DNA of 63,671 nt from Streptomyces sp. NP-1717 (GTDB lineage Bacteria; Actinomycetota; Actinomycetes; Streptomycetales; Streptomycetaceae), in assembly GCF_022695985.1 (NCBI RefSeq), contig NZ_JAAPBF010000019.1:1-63671 (forward strand), given 5' to 3'. Made by a program: the position numbers and the translations under genes. This document shows, piece by piece, positions 39,762-49,335 of this stretch (within the stretch, counting starts at the first letter, position 1; each line of letters begins with the position of its first letter). A model generated the notes under the pieces. It was not told where the DNA came from, made no database searches, and worked only from the letters and a program-made list of their open reading frames with translations.

Positions 39762-42638
39762 GTGGGGGAACCGACATTCGGGGTGCTGGGTCCACTGCGG
39801 GTGCGGGTGGACGGCGCCCCGGTCCGCATCGGTGGCGCCAAACCGAGAGCGATTCTCGCCACGTTGCTGTTGCAGCCGGGCGGCTTCGTCTCGCTCGACG
39901 TACTGACCGAGGTCCTGTGGCCCGGCGGCGCACCCCGCTCCGCCGTCGCCAACGTGCGCACCTACGTACGCACCCTCCGGCGGGCGCTGTCGGAGGCGGG
40001 GGTCGCCACCGACGGACTCAGCACCCGGCCGTCGGGGTACGCGTTCGACGTCGGACCCGACGACATCGACCTGCTGCTCTTCGAACAGCGGCTGGACCGG
40101 GCACGCGCGGAGCGCGACCGCGGCAACGACGCCGCCTCGTTGTACGGCTACGAATCGGCGCTCGGCCTCTGGCGCGGCAGCGTGCTGCAGGACGTGCCGT
40201 CCAGCGTGGTGTGGGATCCGGCGATCACCAGGGCCGAGGAAGCACGATCGGTCGCCGTCGCCGAATGTCTCGACGTGCGCCTGCGCATGGGGGACTACGC
40301 GCCGCTGATCGCGGAGCTGCGGTCCCGGCTGGCCGAGGACCCGCTGCGGGAGGACCTGTGGCAGATGCTGGTGCGCGCACTGCACGGTTCGGGCCGCACC
40401 GGCGAGGCCCGGTCCGCGTACGCCACAGCCGAGCGGGTCCTCGCCGCCGAACTCGGCATCGAACCCGGCGCGTCCCTGCGCAACGCGGGGCAGGAGGCCA
40501 ACGGGTACGTCGGCCGGCGCCGCGCGTCGCCCGCACCGGTGTGCCAACTGCCCATCGACGTGCCGGACTTCACCGGTCGCACCGAGGAAATCACCCTGCT
40601 GGAAGGGCTGTTGTCGGCGGCCGGCCGGCAGCCGGTCGTCGTGGTCCTGACGGGCCCGCCGGGCTCCGGGAAGTCCACACTGGCCGTTCACGTGGCGCAC
40701 CGTGTGCGTGACGCCTTTCCCGACGGCCAGCTCTTCGTCGATCTGGGCGGAATGGGCGATCGGCCGCGCGAGCCGGCCGACGTCCTGGCCGAGATGTTGC
40801 GCGGTCTCGGTGTCATCGACAGCGCCATGCCCGGTGAACTGAACGAGCGGGCCGCGCTGTTCCGCTCACGCCTGGCACAGCGCCGGTTCCTCGTCGTCCT
40901 GGACGACGCCGCCGGCAGCGCACAGGTGCGCTCCCTGCTCCCGGGCACCGGGGGATCAGCGGTGCTCGTCAGCTCACGGCGCCGTACGCCGGGACTCCCG
41001 GCCCATCACATCCCCGTCGGCGTGATGAAACACCACGAGGCCCGCGCACTGTTCGGCACGATCGTCGGACCGGACCGGCTGCGCCTGGAAGGAGCGGACA
41101 CCGACCGGGTGCTCGCCGACTGCGGCTCGCTGCCACTGGCCGTACGGATCGCCGGCTCCCGGCTGTCGAACCGGCCCGGCTGGACCGTCGGCACGCTGGC
41201 CGACCTCCTGCACGACGAGCGCGGACGGCTGGACCAGCTGCGGACGGGGGAGATGGAGGTACGGGCGAGCGCGGAGCTGAGCTACCGGCATCTGCCCGAG
41301 CAGGCGGCGACGGCCTTCCGCGCCTTCGGGCAGCTGGCCGGCGAGCCGGTGGCGGGCTGGCTCGTCGCGGTGGCCATGGGGCGGACCGACGAGGCCGCGA
41401 AGGAACTGGAGACGCTGGCCGACGAGCATCTGGTCGAAGTGGTGGGCACCGACTCCCTCGGGCTCCAGCGCTACCGCATGCACGATCTGCTGCGCTGCTA
41501 CGCCGAGGAACTGGCCGAGTCGGACGACGCCGGCACACGCGCGCGGCGCCGGCTGGAGGTCGTCGACACACTGATCGCGCTCGCCCGCTGCGCCAATTCG
41601 GCGATGCCCGCGCGTTTCCTCGGAGTACTCGGCGAACCGGCCCAGGCCGCCGCCGCGATCTCGCCCGCGGTGCGTGCCCGGCCCGTGCCGTGGTTCGAAA
41701 CGGAACGCCGCACCCTTGTCGCCGCCGTGGAATCCGCGATACGCCTCGGTCACGTCTCCCGGGCCGCCGACCTCGCGATCGAGCTGGCGAGCTTCTTCGA
41801 CATGCGGGGCTACTACGGCGACTGGCTGCGCACGCACCAACTCGTGCTCGACGCGACGCCGGCTCCGTCCGACGCACAGGCCGCGGCGCTGCTCCGCAAC
41901 CTCGGCCAGCTCCACCTCTACGGAGACCGGTACACCGACGCGGTCGCGTCGTTCGAGACCTCGCGTGCGCTCTTCGCCGGTCTCGGGCACCTCTCCGGCG
42001 AGGCGATGGCCGCGCTGGGGACCGGGTCCGTGTACCGGGTCGTCAATGATCTCGGCGCCGCGCTGGAGACGTTCGTCGCGGCGCTGCGCGGATTCGGCAG
42101 GGCCGGTGACCGGCACGGCGAGGCGGTCGCGTGCAACGCGATCGCCTCGGTGTGGCTGGAGCGGCGGGACCCCGAGGCCGCGGCGCCGTGGCTCGACGGT
42201 GCCCTGGAGCTGTCCCGCGAGGTCGGCGACCGGCACCGCGAGGCACAGGTGCGCCGCCGGATCGCGGCGATGCACGAACTGCGCGGCGAACTGCGCCTCG
42301 CACAGGCCGAACTGGAGTGCGCACTCGGTATCTTCGACGATCTGGCCGACACACACTGCGCGGCCTGTGTGCAGCAGAGCATCGGGGAGCTGTGCCTGCG
42401 ACAGGGCGACGCGGGCCAGGCGTCGGCGCTGCTGGTCGACGCGCTCGCCGTACAGCAGCAGCTCGGCGACCGTCGCGCGGAGGCGCGCGTCGCGTGCCTG
42501 CTGGGCGAGTTGCACCACGCGACCGGCCGGGAGCAGACCGCGAGGCGCTACTTCCACCGCTCGCTGTCCACATGGCGCAGGCTCGACGCGCGCGAGCAGG
42601 CCGAACTCGTCGACGCGAAGCTGCGGTTGCTGAACTGA
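39762..42638 (+). CDS. AfsR/SARP-type regulator with NB-ARC and TPR domains
   Basis: This 958-aa regulator has a winged-helix DNA-binding domain (about 1-95: FGVLGPLRVRVDG, KPRAILATLLL), a bacterial transcriptional activation domain (96-240: AELRSRLAEDPLREDLW), an NB-ARC ATPase (P-loop GPPGSGKST at 298-306, RFLVVLDDA, SLPLAVRIAG, RMHDLLRCYA) and TPR-like repeats (from about residue 680: ALLRNLGQLHLYG, AMAALGTGSVY). This is the large SARP type that governs antibiotic clusters and general metabolism. The start is GTG 39762. No biosynthetic cluster is in view, so its targets are probably elsewhere. It is convergent with the M23 gene. Confidence 0.9.
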   Translation: MGEPTFGVLGPLRVRVDGAPVRIGGAKPRAILATLLLQPGGFVSLDVLTEVLWPGGAPRSAVANVRTYVRTLRRALSEAGVATDGLSTRPSGYAFDVGPDDIDLLLFEQRLDRARAERDRGNDAASLYGYESALGLWRGSVLQDVPSSVVWDPAITRAEEARSVAVAECLDVRLRMGDYAPLIAELRSRLAEDPLREDLWQMLVRALHGSGRTGEARSAYATAERVLAAELGIEPGASLRNAGQEANGYVGRRRASPAPVCQLPIDVPDFTGRTEEITLLEGLLSAAGRQPVVVVLTGPPGSGKSTLAVHVAHRVRDAFPDGQLFVDLGGMGDRPREPADVLAEMLRGLGVIDSAMPGELNERAALFRSRLAQRRFLVVLDDAAGSAQVRSLLPGTGGSAVLVSSRRRTPGLPAHHIPVGVMKHHEARALFGTIVGPDRLRLEGADTDRVLADCGSLPLAVRIAGSRLSNRPGWTVGTLADLLHDERGRLDQLRTGEMEVRASAELSYRHLPEQAATAFRAFGQLAGEPVAGWLVAVAMGRTDEAAKELETLADEHLVEVVGTDSLGLQRYRMHDLLRCYAEELAESDDAGTRARRRLEVVDTLIALARCANSAMPARFLGVLGEPAQAAAAISPAVRARPVPWFETERRTLVAAVESAIRLGHVSRAADLAIELASFFDMRGYYGDWLRTHQLVLDATPAPSDAQAAALLRNLGQLHLYGDRYTDAVASFETSRALFAGLGHLSGEAMAALGTGSVYRVVNDLGAALETFVAALRGFGRAGDRHGEAVACNAIASVWLERRDPEAAAPWLDGALELSREVGDRHREAQVRRRIAAMHELRGELRLAQAELECALGIFDDLADTHCAACVQQSIGELCLRQGDAGQASALLVDALAVQQQLGDRRAEARVACLLGELHHATGREQTARRYFHRSLSTWRRLDAREQAELVDAKLRLLN

Positions 42639-42680
42639 CCCGCGCCGGTGGGCCGTCGGGACCGGCCCGTGCGACGAACG

Positions 42681-42706
42681 CGGTGCCGGCCGCAGGGCCG
42701 GCACCG
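42681..42706. terminator. Strong hairpin between AfsR-like and M23 genes
   Basis: CGGTGCCGGCC (42681-42691) and GGCCGGCACCG (42696-42706) form an 11-bp perfect stem with a 4-base loop (GCAG). It lies between two convergent stops and probably serves both. Confidence 0.75.
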
Positions 42707-42721
42707 GTCGTCACCACTGCG

Positions 42722-43303
42722 TCAGCCGCACCTGTTGTTGCTGGTCTGATAACGCGTCAGGTAGTCGTTCCACTGGACGCCCTGGATGACCGCGACGACG
42801 ACCGATCCGTTGTGTATCTGCTCGTAGTGCAGGTGCGGAGAGAGGTCGTAGAGCGCGGACGAGGCGCCGACTTCTCCGATCCGCTGGCCGATCTTGACCG
42901 TCTGGCCCTTCTGGACGTCCCGCGTCTTCAGGTGCGCGTAACGCGTCCGCCAGCCGTCTCCGTGCCCGATCACGACGGTGTTGCCGTACCCCGTGTCCGT
43001 GGCGTAGTACGAGGAGAGGACCGTGCCGCCGGCACTGGCGAACACCCGGCGTCCGAAGTCGTCCGGGGTGCCGCTGGCGTTGTAGTGGTTCCAGTCGATC
43101 GAGTGCCCGGGGCTGTGCCCGTTCCAGTTGCTGCCCCGCCAGCTCTGCCCACAGTCGAACGGCATCTTGAAGGCGGGCCGGCCCGCGGCCAGCGCATCCG
43201 CCGGCGAGGCTTCCTGCGGGGCCGCGACGGCGGCCGAAGCCGTGACGGTGAGAGTGACGACCACGCTCGCAGCCGCCAGCAGCCGCCCGATATGTCTCTG
43301 CAT
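42722..43303 (-). CDS. Secreted M23 metallopeptidase
   Basis: This 193-aa exported peptidase of the LysM-less M23 type cleaves peptidoglycan cross-bridges or related peptides. The signal peptide runs from the start (MQRHIGRLLAAASVVVT) to AAVAAP. The zinc ligands are in GHSIDW (His and Asp) and in PHLHYEQ (HxH), with HGDGWRTRYAHL in between. Cys in FDCGQ and the C-terminal NNRCG may form a disulfide. ATG 43303 has AAGGGG upstream. It stands alone. Confidence 0.88.
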   Translation of the reverse strand: MQRHIGRLLAAASVVVTLTVTASAAVAAPQEASPADALAAGRPAFKMPFDCGQSWRGSNWNGHSPGHSIDWNHYNASGTPDDFGRRVFASAGGTVLSSYYATDTGYGNTVVIGHGDGWRTRYAHLKTRDVQKGQTVKIGQRIGEVGASSALYDLSPHLHYEQIHNGSVVVAVIQGVQWNDYLTRYQTSNNRCG

Positions 43304-43544
43304 GCTTTTCCCCTTGTAGTCGGTAACTCCAAGATTCAAGAAGGCGGGCATACAAAGCGGATACAACCTGTGTGCGGTGGCGGCATGCGGCCAACGGCCC
43401 ACTGAGGAAGAGGAGTTCGCCGAGCGGAGCCAGGTGCGCGCCGACCGCGGTCTGCCAGGCCGGCCAGAGCCTGGGGCGGAGCCGATCGGGTGGGCCGCCG
43501 GCGCAGCGCGTTTGCCGAGCGTGGGCGAGGGATACCCGACGGTG

Positions 43545-44114
43545 ATGCCGCAAATGTCCGAAGTGATGCTCCATGTCAATGGCGAACCGCACCGACTGAC
43601 ACTCGACAACCGCACCACCGTGCTCGACGCGCTGCGCGAGCACCTGCACCTCACCGGACCCAAAAAGGGCTGTGACCAGGGCCAGTGCGGCGCCTGTACC
43701 GTTCTGGTGGACGGTCGGCGCGCCAACAGCTGTCTGATGCCGGCCGTCGCCCAGAGCGGTGCCCGCATCACCACGGTCGAGGGTCTGTCGGACGGTGGTA
43801 CTAACGGTCTGCACCCGCTGCAACAGGCCTTCCTCGACCACGACGGCTTCCAGTGCGGCTACTGCACGCCCGGCCAGCTCTGCTCGGCGGTCGGCGTCAT
43901 CGCCGAGGCGGCCGGCGGCCATCCCTCGCATGTCACCGACGCCGCCGGCCCACCCCCGGGCCGGCCGGTGCCGCTCACCGCCGAAGAGATCCGCGAACGG
44001 ATGAGCGGCAACATCTGCCGCTGCGCCGCGTACCCGCACATCCTTGCGGCGATCGAGGACGTCGCGAGCGCGACGGACAGCAGCAGGAGCGAAGCCCGGG
44101 TGGTGGCCTCATGA
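43545..44114 (+). CDS. Molybdenum hydroxylase, [2Fe-2S] subunit (xanthine dehydrogenase / PaoA type)
   Basis: This 189-aa electron-transfer subunit has two iron-sulfur clusters: the ferredoxin-like one in [12 protein letters not shown] and the helical one in [11 protein letters not shown] together with ICRCAAY. A ~20-residue insert rich in Gly/Pro sits between the two parts of the second domain. ATG 43545 is used; a GTG directly before it (43542) is also possible, since GAGGGA lies 11-14 bases upstream. The following genes overlap by 4 bases each, giving a classic small-medium-large hydroxylase operon. Confidence 0.92.
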   Translation: MPQMSEVMLHVNGEPHRLTLDNRTTVLDALREHLHLTGPKKGCDQGQCGACTVLVDGRRANSCLMPAVAQSGARITTVEGLSDGGTNGLHPLQQAFLDHDGFQCGYCTPGQLCSAVGVIAEAAGGHPSHVTDAAGPPPGRPVPLTAEEIRERMSGNICRCAAYPHILAAIEDVASATDSSRSEARVVAS

Positions 44115-45157
44115 AGTCCTTCACCTACGAACGCGCCACCGACCCGGACCACGCCGTCGCCCTCCTCTCCCGCGATCCGAACGCCCGCTTCCTCGCCGGC
44201 GGCACCAACCTCGTCGACCTCATGAAGCTCGGGGTCGAGACCCCCGGTCACCTCGTCGACGTCGCCCGGCTGCCGCTCGACCGCGTCGAGGAGACCGACG
44301 ACGGCGGTCTGCTCATCGGCGCCACCGCCCGCAACAGTGACCTCGCCGCCGACCCGGCGGTCCGGACGCGCTATCCCGTGCTGTCGCAGGCCCTGCTCGC
44401 GGGTGCCTCGGGACAGCTGCGCAACATGGCCACCACCGGCGGAAATCTGCTCCAGCGCACCCGCTGCACGTACTTCCAGGACATCACCAAGCCGTGCAAC
44501 AAGCGGCAGCCCGGCTCCGGTTGCCCCGCGCGGGAGGGCCACCACCGCGATCTCGCGGTGCTCGGGCACTCCGAGGCGTGCGTGGCGACGCACCCGTCCG
44601 ACATGGCGGTCGCACTCGCCGCGCTCGACGCCGACGTACTGCTGCTGGGCGCCGGCGGCCGGCGGACCGTACCGCTCACCGCCTTCCACCGGCTGCCCGG
44701 TGACCGCCCCGACGTGGACACCGTGATCCGGCCCGGTGAACTCGTCACCGGTGTCCGGCTGCCGGCGTCGTCCGCCGGTCTGCCGTCCGCGTACCGCAAG
44801 GCCAGGGACCGCGCCTCGTACGCCTTCGCGCTGGCGTCGGCCGCCGTGGCGCTCGACGTACGCGACGGAGTCGTGAGGGAGGTACGGCTCGCCTTCGGCG
44901 GGTTGGCCCACAAGCCCTGGCGTGCCACGACCGCGGAGGCCGCGCTGGCCGGCGGGCCGGCCACCGCCGGCGCCTTCGACCGCGCCGTGGCGGCCGAACT
45001 GGCCGCCGCCCGGCCCTTGCGGGACAACGGGTTCAAGGTCCTCATCGCCCGTAATCTGGCCGTCCGGCTGCTCACCGAACTGGCCGATCCCGCCACGGCC
45101 ACCGTCGGCCATGCCGATCCCCGCCACACCGGCCACGGCCATGGAGGAGACCAGTGA
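44111..45157 (+). CDS. Molybdenum hydroxylase, FAD-binding subunit (PaoB/YagS type)
   Basis: This is a 348-aa medium subunit with the FAD motif [13 protein letters not shown] and [12 protein letters not shown]. After it comes a Cys-rich loop ([29 protein letters not shown]) that in the E. coli PaoB/YagS group holds an extra [4Fe-4S] cluster; the four cysteines are present. The tail is His/Gly-rich ([13 protein letters not shown]). The start overlaps the first subunit's stop (ATGA) and its own stop overlaps the large subunit. It passes electrons from molybdenum to FAD. Confidence 0.92.
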   Translation: MKSFTYERATDPDHAVALLSRDPNARFLAGGTNLVDLMKLGVETPGHLVDVARLPLDRVEETDDGGLLIGATARNSDLAADPAVRTRYPVLSQALLAGASGQLRNMATTGGNLLQRTRCTYFQDITKPCNKRQPGSGCPAREGHHRDLAVLGHSEACVATHPSDMAVALAALDADVLLLGAGGRRTVPLTAFHRLPGDRPDVDTVIRPGELVTGVRLPASSAGLPSAYRKARDRASYAFALASAAVALDVRDGVVREVRLAFGGLAHKPWRATTAEAALAGGPATAGAFDRAVAAELAAARPLRDNGFKVLIARNLAVRLLTELADPATATVGHADPRHTGHGHGGDQ

Positions 45158-47253
45158 CGACCAGCCGCGAGCGGACCCTGGGTTCCGCCGCCGTCCGGAT
45201 CGAGGGCCGGGCCAAGGTCACCGGCACGGCCAGGTACGCGGCCGAGCACACCCCGCCGGGCTGTCTCTACGCGTGGGTGGTGACCGCGACCGTGGCGCGC
45301 GGCCGGACCGAGTCCTTCGACACCGCCGCGGCCCTCGCCGAGCCCGGCGCCGTCGCCGTACTGACCCATGAGAACGCGCCCCGGATCGGCGAGCCGGACG
45401 ATCCGACGCTGGGCATGCTGCGCGACGACCGTGTGCCGCACCGGGGCTGGGTCGTCGCCGTCGCGGTGGCCACGAGCCCGGAAGCGGCGCGCGCCACCGC
45501 CGACGCGGTGCGCGTCACGTACGTGACCGAGGACCACGACGTGGTCCTCACCCCCGGCCATCGGGGCCTCTACACACCCGAAACGGTCAACGGCGGGCAT
45601 CCCGCGGTCCGTGAGCGCGGCGACTTCGACGCCGCTTACGCCGCCGCCCCGGTCACCGTCGACGTCACGTACTCGATGGACCCGATGCACAACCACCCCA
45701 TGGAGCCGCACGCCGCCGTCGCACAGTGGGACGACGGGCGGCTGACGGTGTACGACTCCAGCCAGGGGTCGAGTGCCGTACGGGACACGCTGGCCGCGCT
45801 CTTCGCCATGGACCCGGCGCACGTCACCGTCATCAGCGAGCATGTCGGCGGCGGTTTCGGCTCCAAGGGCACCCCGCGTCCGCAGCCGGTGCTGGCCGCG
45901 ATGGCGGCCCTGCATGTCGGGCGCCCGGTCAAGCTGGCGCTGCACCGCTCCCAGCTTCCGGCGCTCGTCGGGCACCGGCCGCCGACCATCCAGCGGGTGC
46001 GGCTGGGCGCGGGCCCGGACGGGGTGATCGACGCGCTGGCGCACGAGGTGACCACGTACACGTCCACGATCAAGGAGTTCGTGGAGCAGGCCGCGACACC
46101 TGCCCGCACCATGTACACCTCGCCGCACAGCCGCACCACGCATCGCGTCACCGCGCTCGACGTGCCGTCGCCTTCGTGGATGCGCGCGCCCGGCGAGGCG
46201 TCCGGTATGTACGCGCTGGAGTCGGCGATGGACGAGCTGGCCCTGGCCGCCGGGGTGGACCCGGTGGAGCTGCGGGTGCGCAACGAGCCCCCGTACGAGC
46301 CGGATTCGGGCCGGCCCTACAGCAGCCGCCATCTGGTGGAGTGCCTGCGCGAGGGGGCCCGGCGGTTCAGCTGGCGGGACCGCGATCCGCGCCCGGGGGT
46401 GCGCAGGCGGGGCCGGTTCCTGCTCGGCAGCGGCGTCGCCGCCGCCTCGTACCCGGTGCTGATCGCACCTTCCACGGCCGAGGCGCGCGCGGAGGCGGAC
46501 GGCGGTTTCCTGGTACGGGCCAACGCCACCGACATCGGTACGGGAGCCCGCACCGTGCTCGCCCAGATCGCCGCCGACGCGCTCCACGCGCCCCTGGACC
46601 GGGTCCGGATCACGATCGGCGACAGCGACCTGCCGACGGCCCCGCTCGCCGGCGGTTCGGCGGGCACCGGCTCGTGGGGGTGGGCCGTCGACAAGGCGTG
46701 CCGTGCGCTGCGTTCACGTATCGAGGCGGCGGGCGGGGATGTGCCCGCCGAGGGACTGTCCGCGAGCGCCGACACCACGCAGGGCGTACAGGCCGGATCG
46801 GAGTTCGCCCGCCACGCCTACGGCGCGCACTTCGTGGAGGTCCGGGTGGACACCGACACCGGTGAGATCAGGGTGCGCCGGATGCTGGGGGTCTTCGCCG
46901 CCGGCCGCATCCTCAACCCCCTCACCGCACGCTCCCAGTTCATCGGCGCGATGACGATGGGGCTCGGCATGGCGCTGATGGAGGGCTCGGCGATCGATCC
47001 CGTGGCCGGTGACTTCGCGGAGCGCGACCTGGCCTCGTACCACGTGCCCGCGCACGCGGACGTGCGCTCGGTGGAGGCGTACTGGATCGAGGAGGACGAC
47101 CGGCATCTCAACCCGATGGGCAGCAAGGGCATCGGCGAGATCGGCATCGTCGGCACGGCGGCGGCGATCGGCAACGCGGTGCACCACGCGACGGGGGTCC
47201 GGCTGCGCCGGGCGCCGATGCGACCGGACAGACTGCTGCCGCACCTGGGCTGA
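45154..47253 (+). CDS. Molybdenum hydroxylase, molybdopterin-binding large subunit
   Basis: This 699-aa catalytic subunit carries the molybdenum cofactor and oxidises aldehydes or N-heterocycles. Landmarks include VGGGFGSKG (cofactor contact), MRAPGEASG, ANATDIGTGART and the C-terminal GSKGIGEIGIVGTAAAI, which contains the conserved catalytic Glu. GTG 45154 overlaps the previous stop (GTGA). Length is normal for the YagR/PaoC group. No maturation factor of the XdhC/PaoD family lies next to it. Confidence 0.92.
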   Translation: MTTSRERTLGSAAVRIEGRAKVTGTARYAAEHTPPGCLYAWVVTATVARGRTESFDTAAALAEPGAVAVLTHENAPRIGEPDDPTLGMLRDDRVPHRGWVVAVAVATSPEAARATADAVRVTYVTEDHDVVLTPGHRGLYTPETVNGGHPAVRERGDFDAAYAAAPVTVDVTYSMDPMHNHPMEPHAAVAQWDDGRLTVYDSSQGSSAVRDTLAALFAMDPAHVTVISEHVGGGFGSKGTPRPQPVLAAMAALHVGRPVKLALHRSQLPALVGHRPPTIQRVRLGAGPDGVIDALAHEVTTYTSTIKEFVEQAATPARTMYTSPHSRTTHRVTALDVPSPSWMRAPGEASGMYALESAMDELALAAGVDPVELRVRNEPPYEPDSGRPYSSRHLVECLREGARRFSWRDRDPRPGVRRRGRFLLGSGVAAASYPVLIAPSTAEARAEADGGFLVRANATDIGTGARTVLAQIAADALHAPLDRVRITIGDSDLPTAPLAGGSAGTGSWGWAVDKACRALRSRIEAAGGDVPAEGLSASADTTQGVQAGSEFARHAYGAHFVEVRVDTDTGEIRVRRMLGVFAAGRILNPLTARSQFIGAMTMGLGMALMEGSAIDPVAGDFAERDLASYHVPAHADVRSVEAYWIEEDDRHLNPMGSKGIGEIGIVGTAAAIGNAVHHATGVRLRRAPMRPDRLLPHLG

Positions 47254-47504
47254 CGGACGGTGCAGGCGAGGTGGCCGCTCTCGAATTCCGGCGGTTTCAC
47301 GCCGCGCCCGCCCCGCGCATGCCCTCCACGCGGGATGCCGTCTTCAGCGGGAACGCGTCGGTGAAGCCGTCGGCCTCTTCATCTGGCTGATGCGCGTGGA
47401 GGACCTGGTGGTAGAGGGCGTTTGGCAGGTATGTCGGGTCGGACAGGCTCATACAGACAGGTCTGGACGCGCTGGTTGCCGGGGTCGAAAGCCCGTCCCT
47501 GGCC

Positions 47505-47921
47505 ATGCTGGCTGGTCTCCTCCGCAGCGAGGAGCCCGAAGCGCCGGAGCTCTTCGACCAAGTCCTGGAGGAGCTGGGACTGATCTTCCACCCACCCGCG
47601 GACCCCCGGGCCGCAAAGTGGGCGATGGCCTGCTGGATCGCCGGTCAGATCGCCGACGGATCCGTGGATCCCGCCGTCGGCACCTACCTCATCTGGGCAG
47701 ACATCGCCCATGACCTCGGCCACCCCGAAGAGCTGGAACCCCTTGTGCGCTGCGCGCACAGCCTGGACGGCTGGGAGGAGAGCTGGGGAGTCTCCGTCGA
47801 GGAACTCAACGCAGAAGCGGTCGAGGCAGCGAAGCACTTCCTCAGCAGGAGGTCCGCAGTTGAGGCGGGGGACGAACCCGGGGTGCGTTCTCGTCATCGG
47901 GATCGGCCAACCACGAGGTGA
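47505..47921 (+). CDS. Hypothetical protein, 138 aa
   Basis: I do not recognise a family. The N-terminal two thirds is helical and acidic (LLRSEEPEAPELFDQVLEEL, WAMACWIAGQIADG, IWADIAHDLGHPEELEPLVR). The last ~25 residues are Arg-rich and may be read-through from a damaged 3' end. The protein-like frame extends upstream of the ATG for about 40 codons without an ATG or GTG, so the N terminus may be truncated or use an unusual start. Possibly a small accessory protein of the kind found beside toxins. Confidence 0.45.
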   Translation: MLAGLLRSEEPEAPELFDQVLEELGLIFHPPADPRAAKWAMACWIAGQIADGSVDPAVGTYLIWADIAHDLGHPEELEPLVRCAHSLDGWEESWGVSVEELNAEAVEAAKHFLSRRSAVEAGDEPGVRSRHRDRPTTR

Positions 47922-47988
47922 TCCGCTCGCTCAACGTGGCCACACCGCAGAAGTGCAGCCAGAACCCCAAGTGTTCGACTACCCGCGG

Positions 47989-49094
47989 TCAGAAGAGGTG
48001 CGCCGAGGTGGCTTGTGTGAGGTTGTCGAGGATCGTGCGCAGCCAGGGGCTGCGTACGGCCGGCAGCCGGACCAAGGTGTGCTGGAGGGTTTCCCGGTCG
48101 GCCCGGAACAGGTAGTTGGGGAGCAGCGGGAGCGGGTCGTCGCGCAGGACGTCCTGGGGTATGCGGCCGGACGCGGGAACCGGCAGGTGCGGCTGGGGTG
48201 AGACCAGCGACAGCCACACACCCAGCGGCAGGGGCACCAGGTACGCAGACGCGGCCGGGCCGGCGGGGGTCCAGGTCCGGCCCGTCTGGGGATGGACCGG
48301 TACGAGGAGGATGTCGGCGCCCGCCTCGGGGGAGGGTCGTCCCGGTCCGGCGAGGACGGCGCGCCGCTTCGGAGGACCTCCCGGCAGCAGGGTGTCGAGA
48401 GCGCGCTGGAACACGTCCGCGGTCAGACCGCCCGGGATCTCAACCGGCTCCCCCTGGGAGGCAGTCAGCAGGTGGGCGAGCGCCTGTCCGGCCGCCGCTT
48501 CCCACCGCGGGCTCCATGACCAGTAGTGGTTCGACCCGGACGGTCCTCCCCAGGTGGCGATCGGCTCGAACGGGGGTATTGCCTCGCCTTTTTCCGCCAG
48601 CTGCGCCCAGGAGAGGCGCACAGGGTGGATACCGTCGGCGGGGACGCGGTGCACGGCGTCCGGCTGAGCCGTATTGCCTGCCAGAGGGAGCAGTCGTCGA
48701 CCCTGGTGGCCACGGGGAGGCTGCAGGCCTCGCAGGCCATGTTGGGCCCGTCGGCTCCGTCGAGGCCGCAGCAGGCACCGCCGAGTTTCCCGGGAATCAG
48801 CCGGGTTCCTCGGATGTCACCGGGCGCGATGACACTCGCCCCGGGCGTGCTGTCGGACAGGGCGTGGACCGGTGCGTATATGCCGCGTGCCTCTGCCTCG
48901 CCCGGATCGATCTCGTCCCACATCCGCCACGGCCCTCCCCAGGGGTCCGGGTCCACGGCGAACGTCCCGGGCTCCATGAGCACCGGAAGCTGGGCTCCGT
49001 TCCCGTACGTCTGACGGGCATGGACCGGCAGCGCGACCTGGGACAGTGCGGTGGTCAACTCGGCGCCGCATCCGACACACGCGAAAACGAACAA
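47989..49094 (-). pseudogene. Frameshifted hypothetical gene (cysteine-rich Streptomyces protein)
   Basis: The two halves are in different frames. The 5' half (HLFVFACVGCGAELTTALSQ, YAPVHALSDS, GKLGGACCGLDG, MACEACSLPVATRVDDCSLW) is in one frame. The 3' half (HRVPADGIHPVRLSWAQLA, NHYWSWSPRWEAAAGQAL and onward to LTQATSAHLF) is in another. They join near 48670, where inserting one C would restore a single protein of about 370 aa. No ATG or GTG fits the start; a TTG at 49094 has GGAGGG only a few bases away. It is either a decayed gene or a sequencing error; the missing start favours decay. Function unknown. Confidence 0.6.
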
Positions 49095-49335
49095 ATGCCC
49101 TCCGCCCGGGAAACAGACGCATCGTCGCACCTCCCCGGCAGCCGGCCAACGTGTTTTCTCACCTCGCCCACCACTGGGCAGCTTCTCCACGGTCAGGCGG
49201 ATGACGCTGCCCTGAGTGATGGACAGCGGTCCTCGTGGTCGATCCAGGTCGCCCGCCGGGTGCAGCCGGTCCCATGCCTGCGCGGAGGCCGTGCCGTAGA
49301 CCGTGTGGGGTCAGATCGTTCGGATCCGGTGGGGG

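Noticed and set aside
39762..42638. The AfsR-like regulator as a sign of an antibiotic cluster in the window
   Set aside because: No polyketide, peptide or terpene biosynthetic genes are present on either side.
43304..43544. Possible ydaO-type riboswitch before the M23 peptidase gene
   Set aside because: Some Streptomyces cell-wall hydrolase genes have one, but I could not find the conserved ydaO core sequences in this gap.
47297..47506. Leftward 69-aa frame with TYLPNALYHQVLHAHQPDEE
   Set aside because: Protein-like in part, but it overlaps the upstream extension of the rightward hypothetical gene and has no start support or recognisable family; left unassigned.
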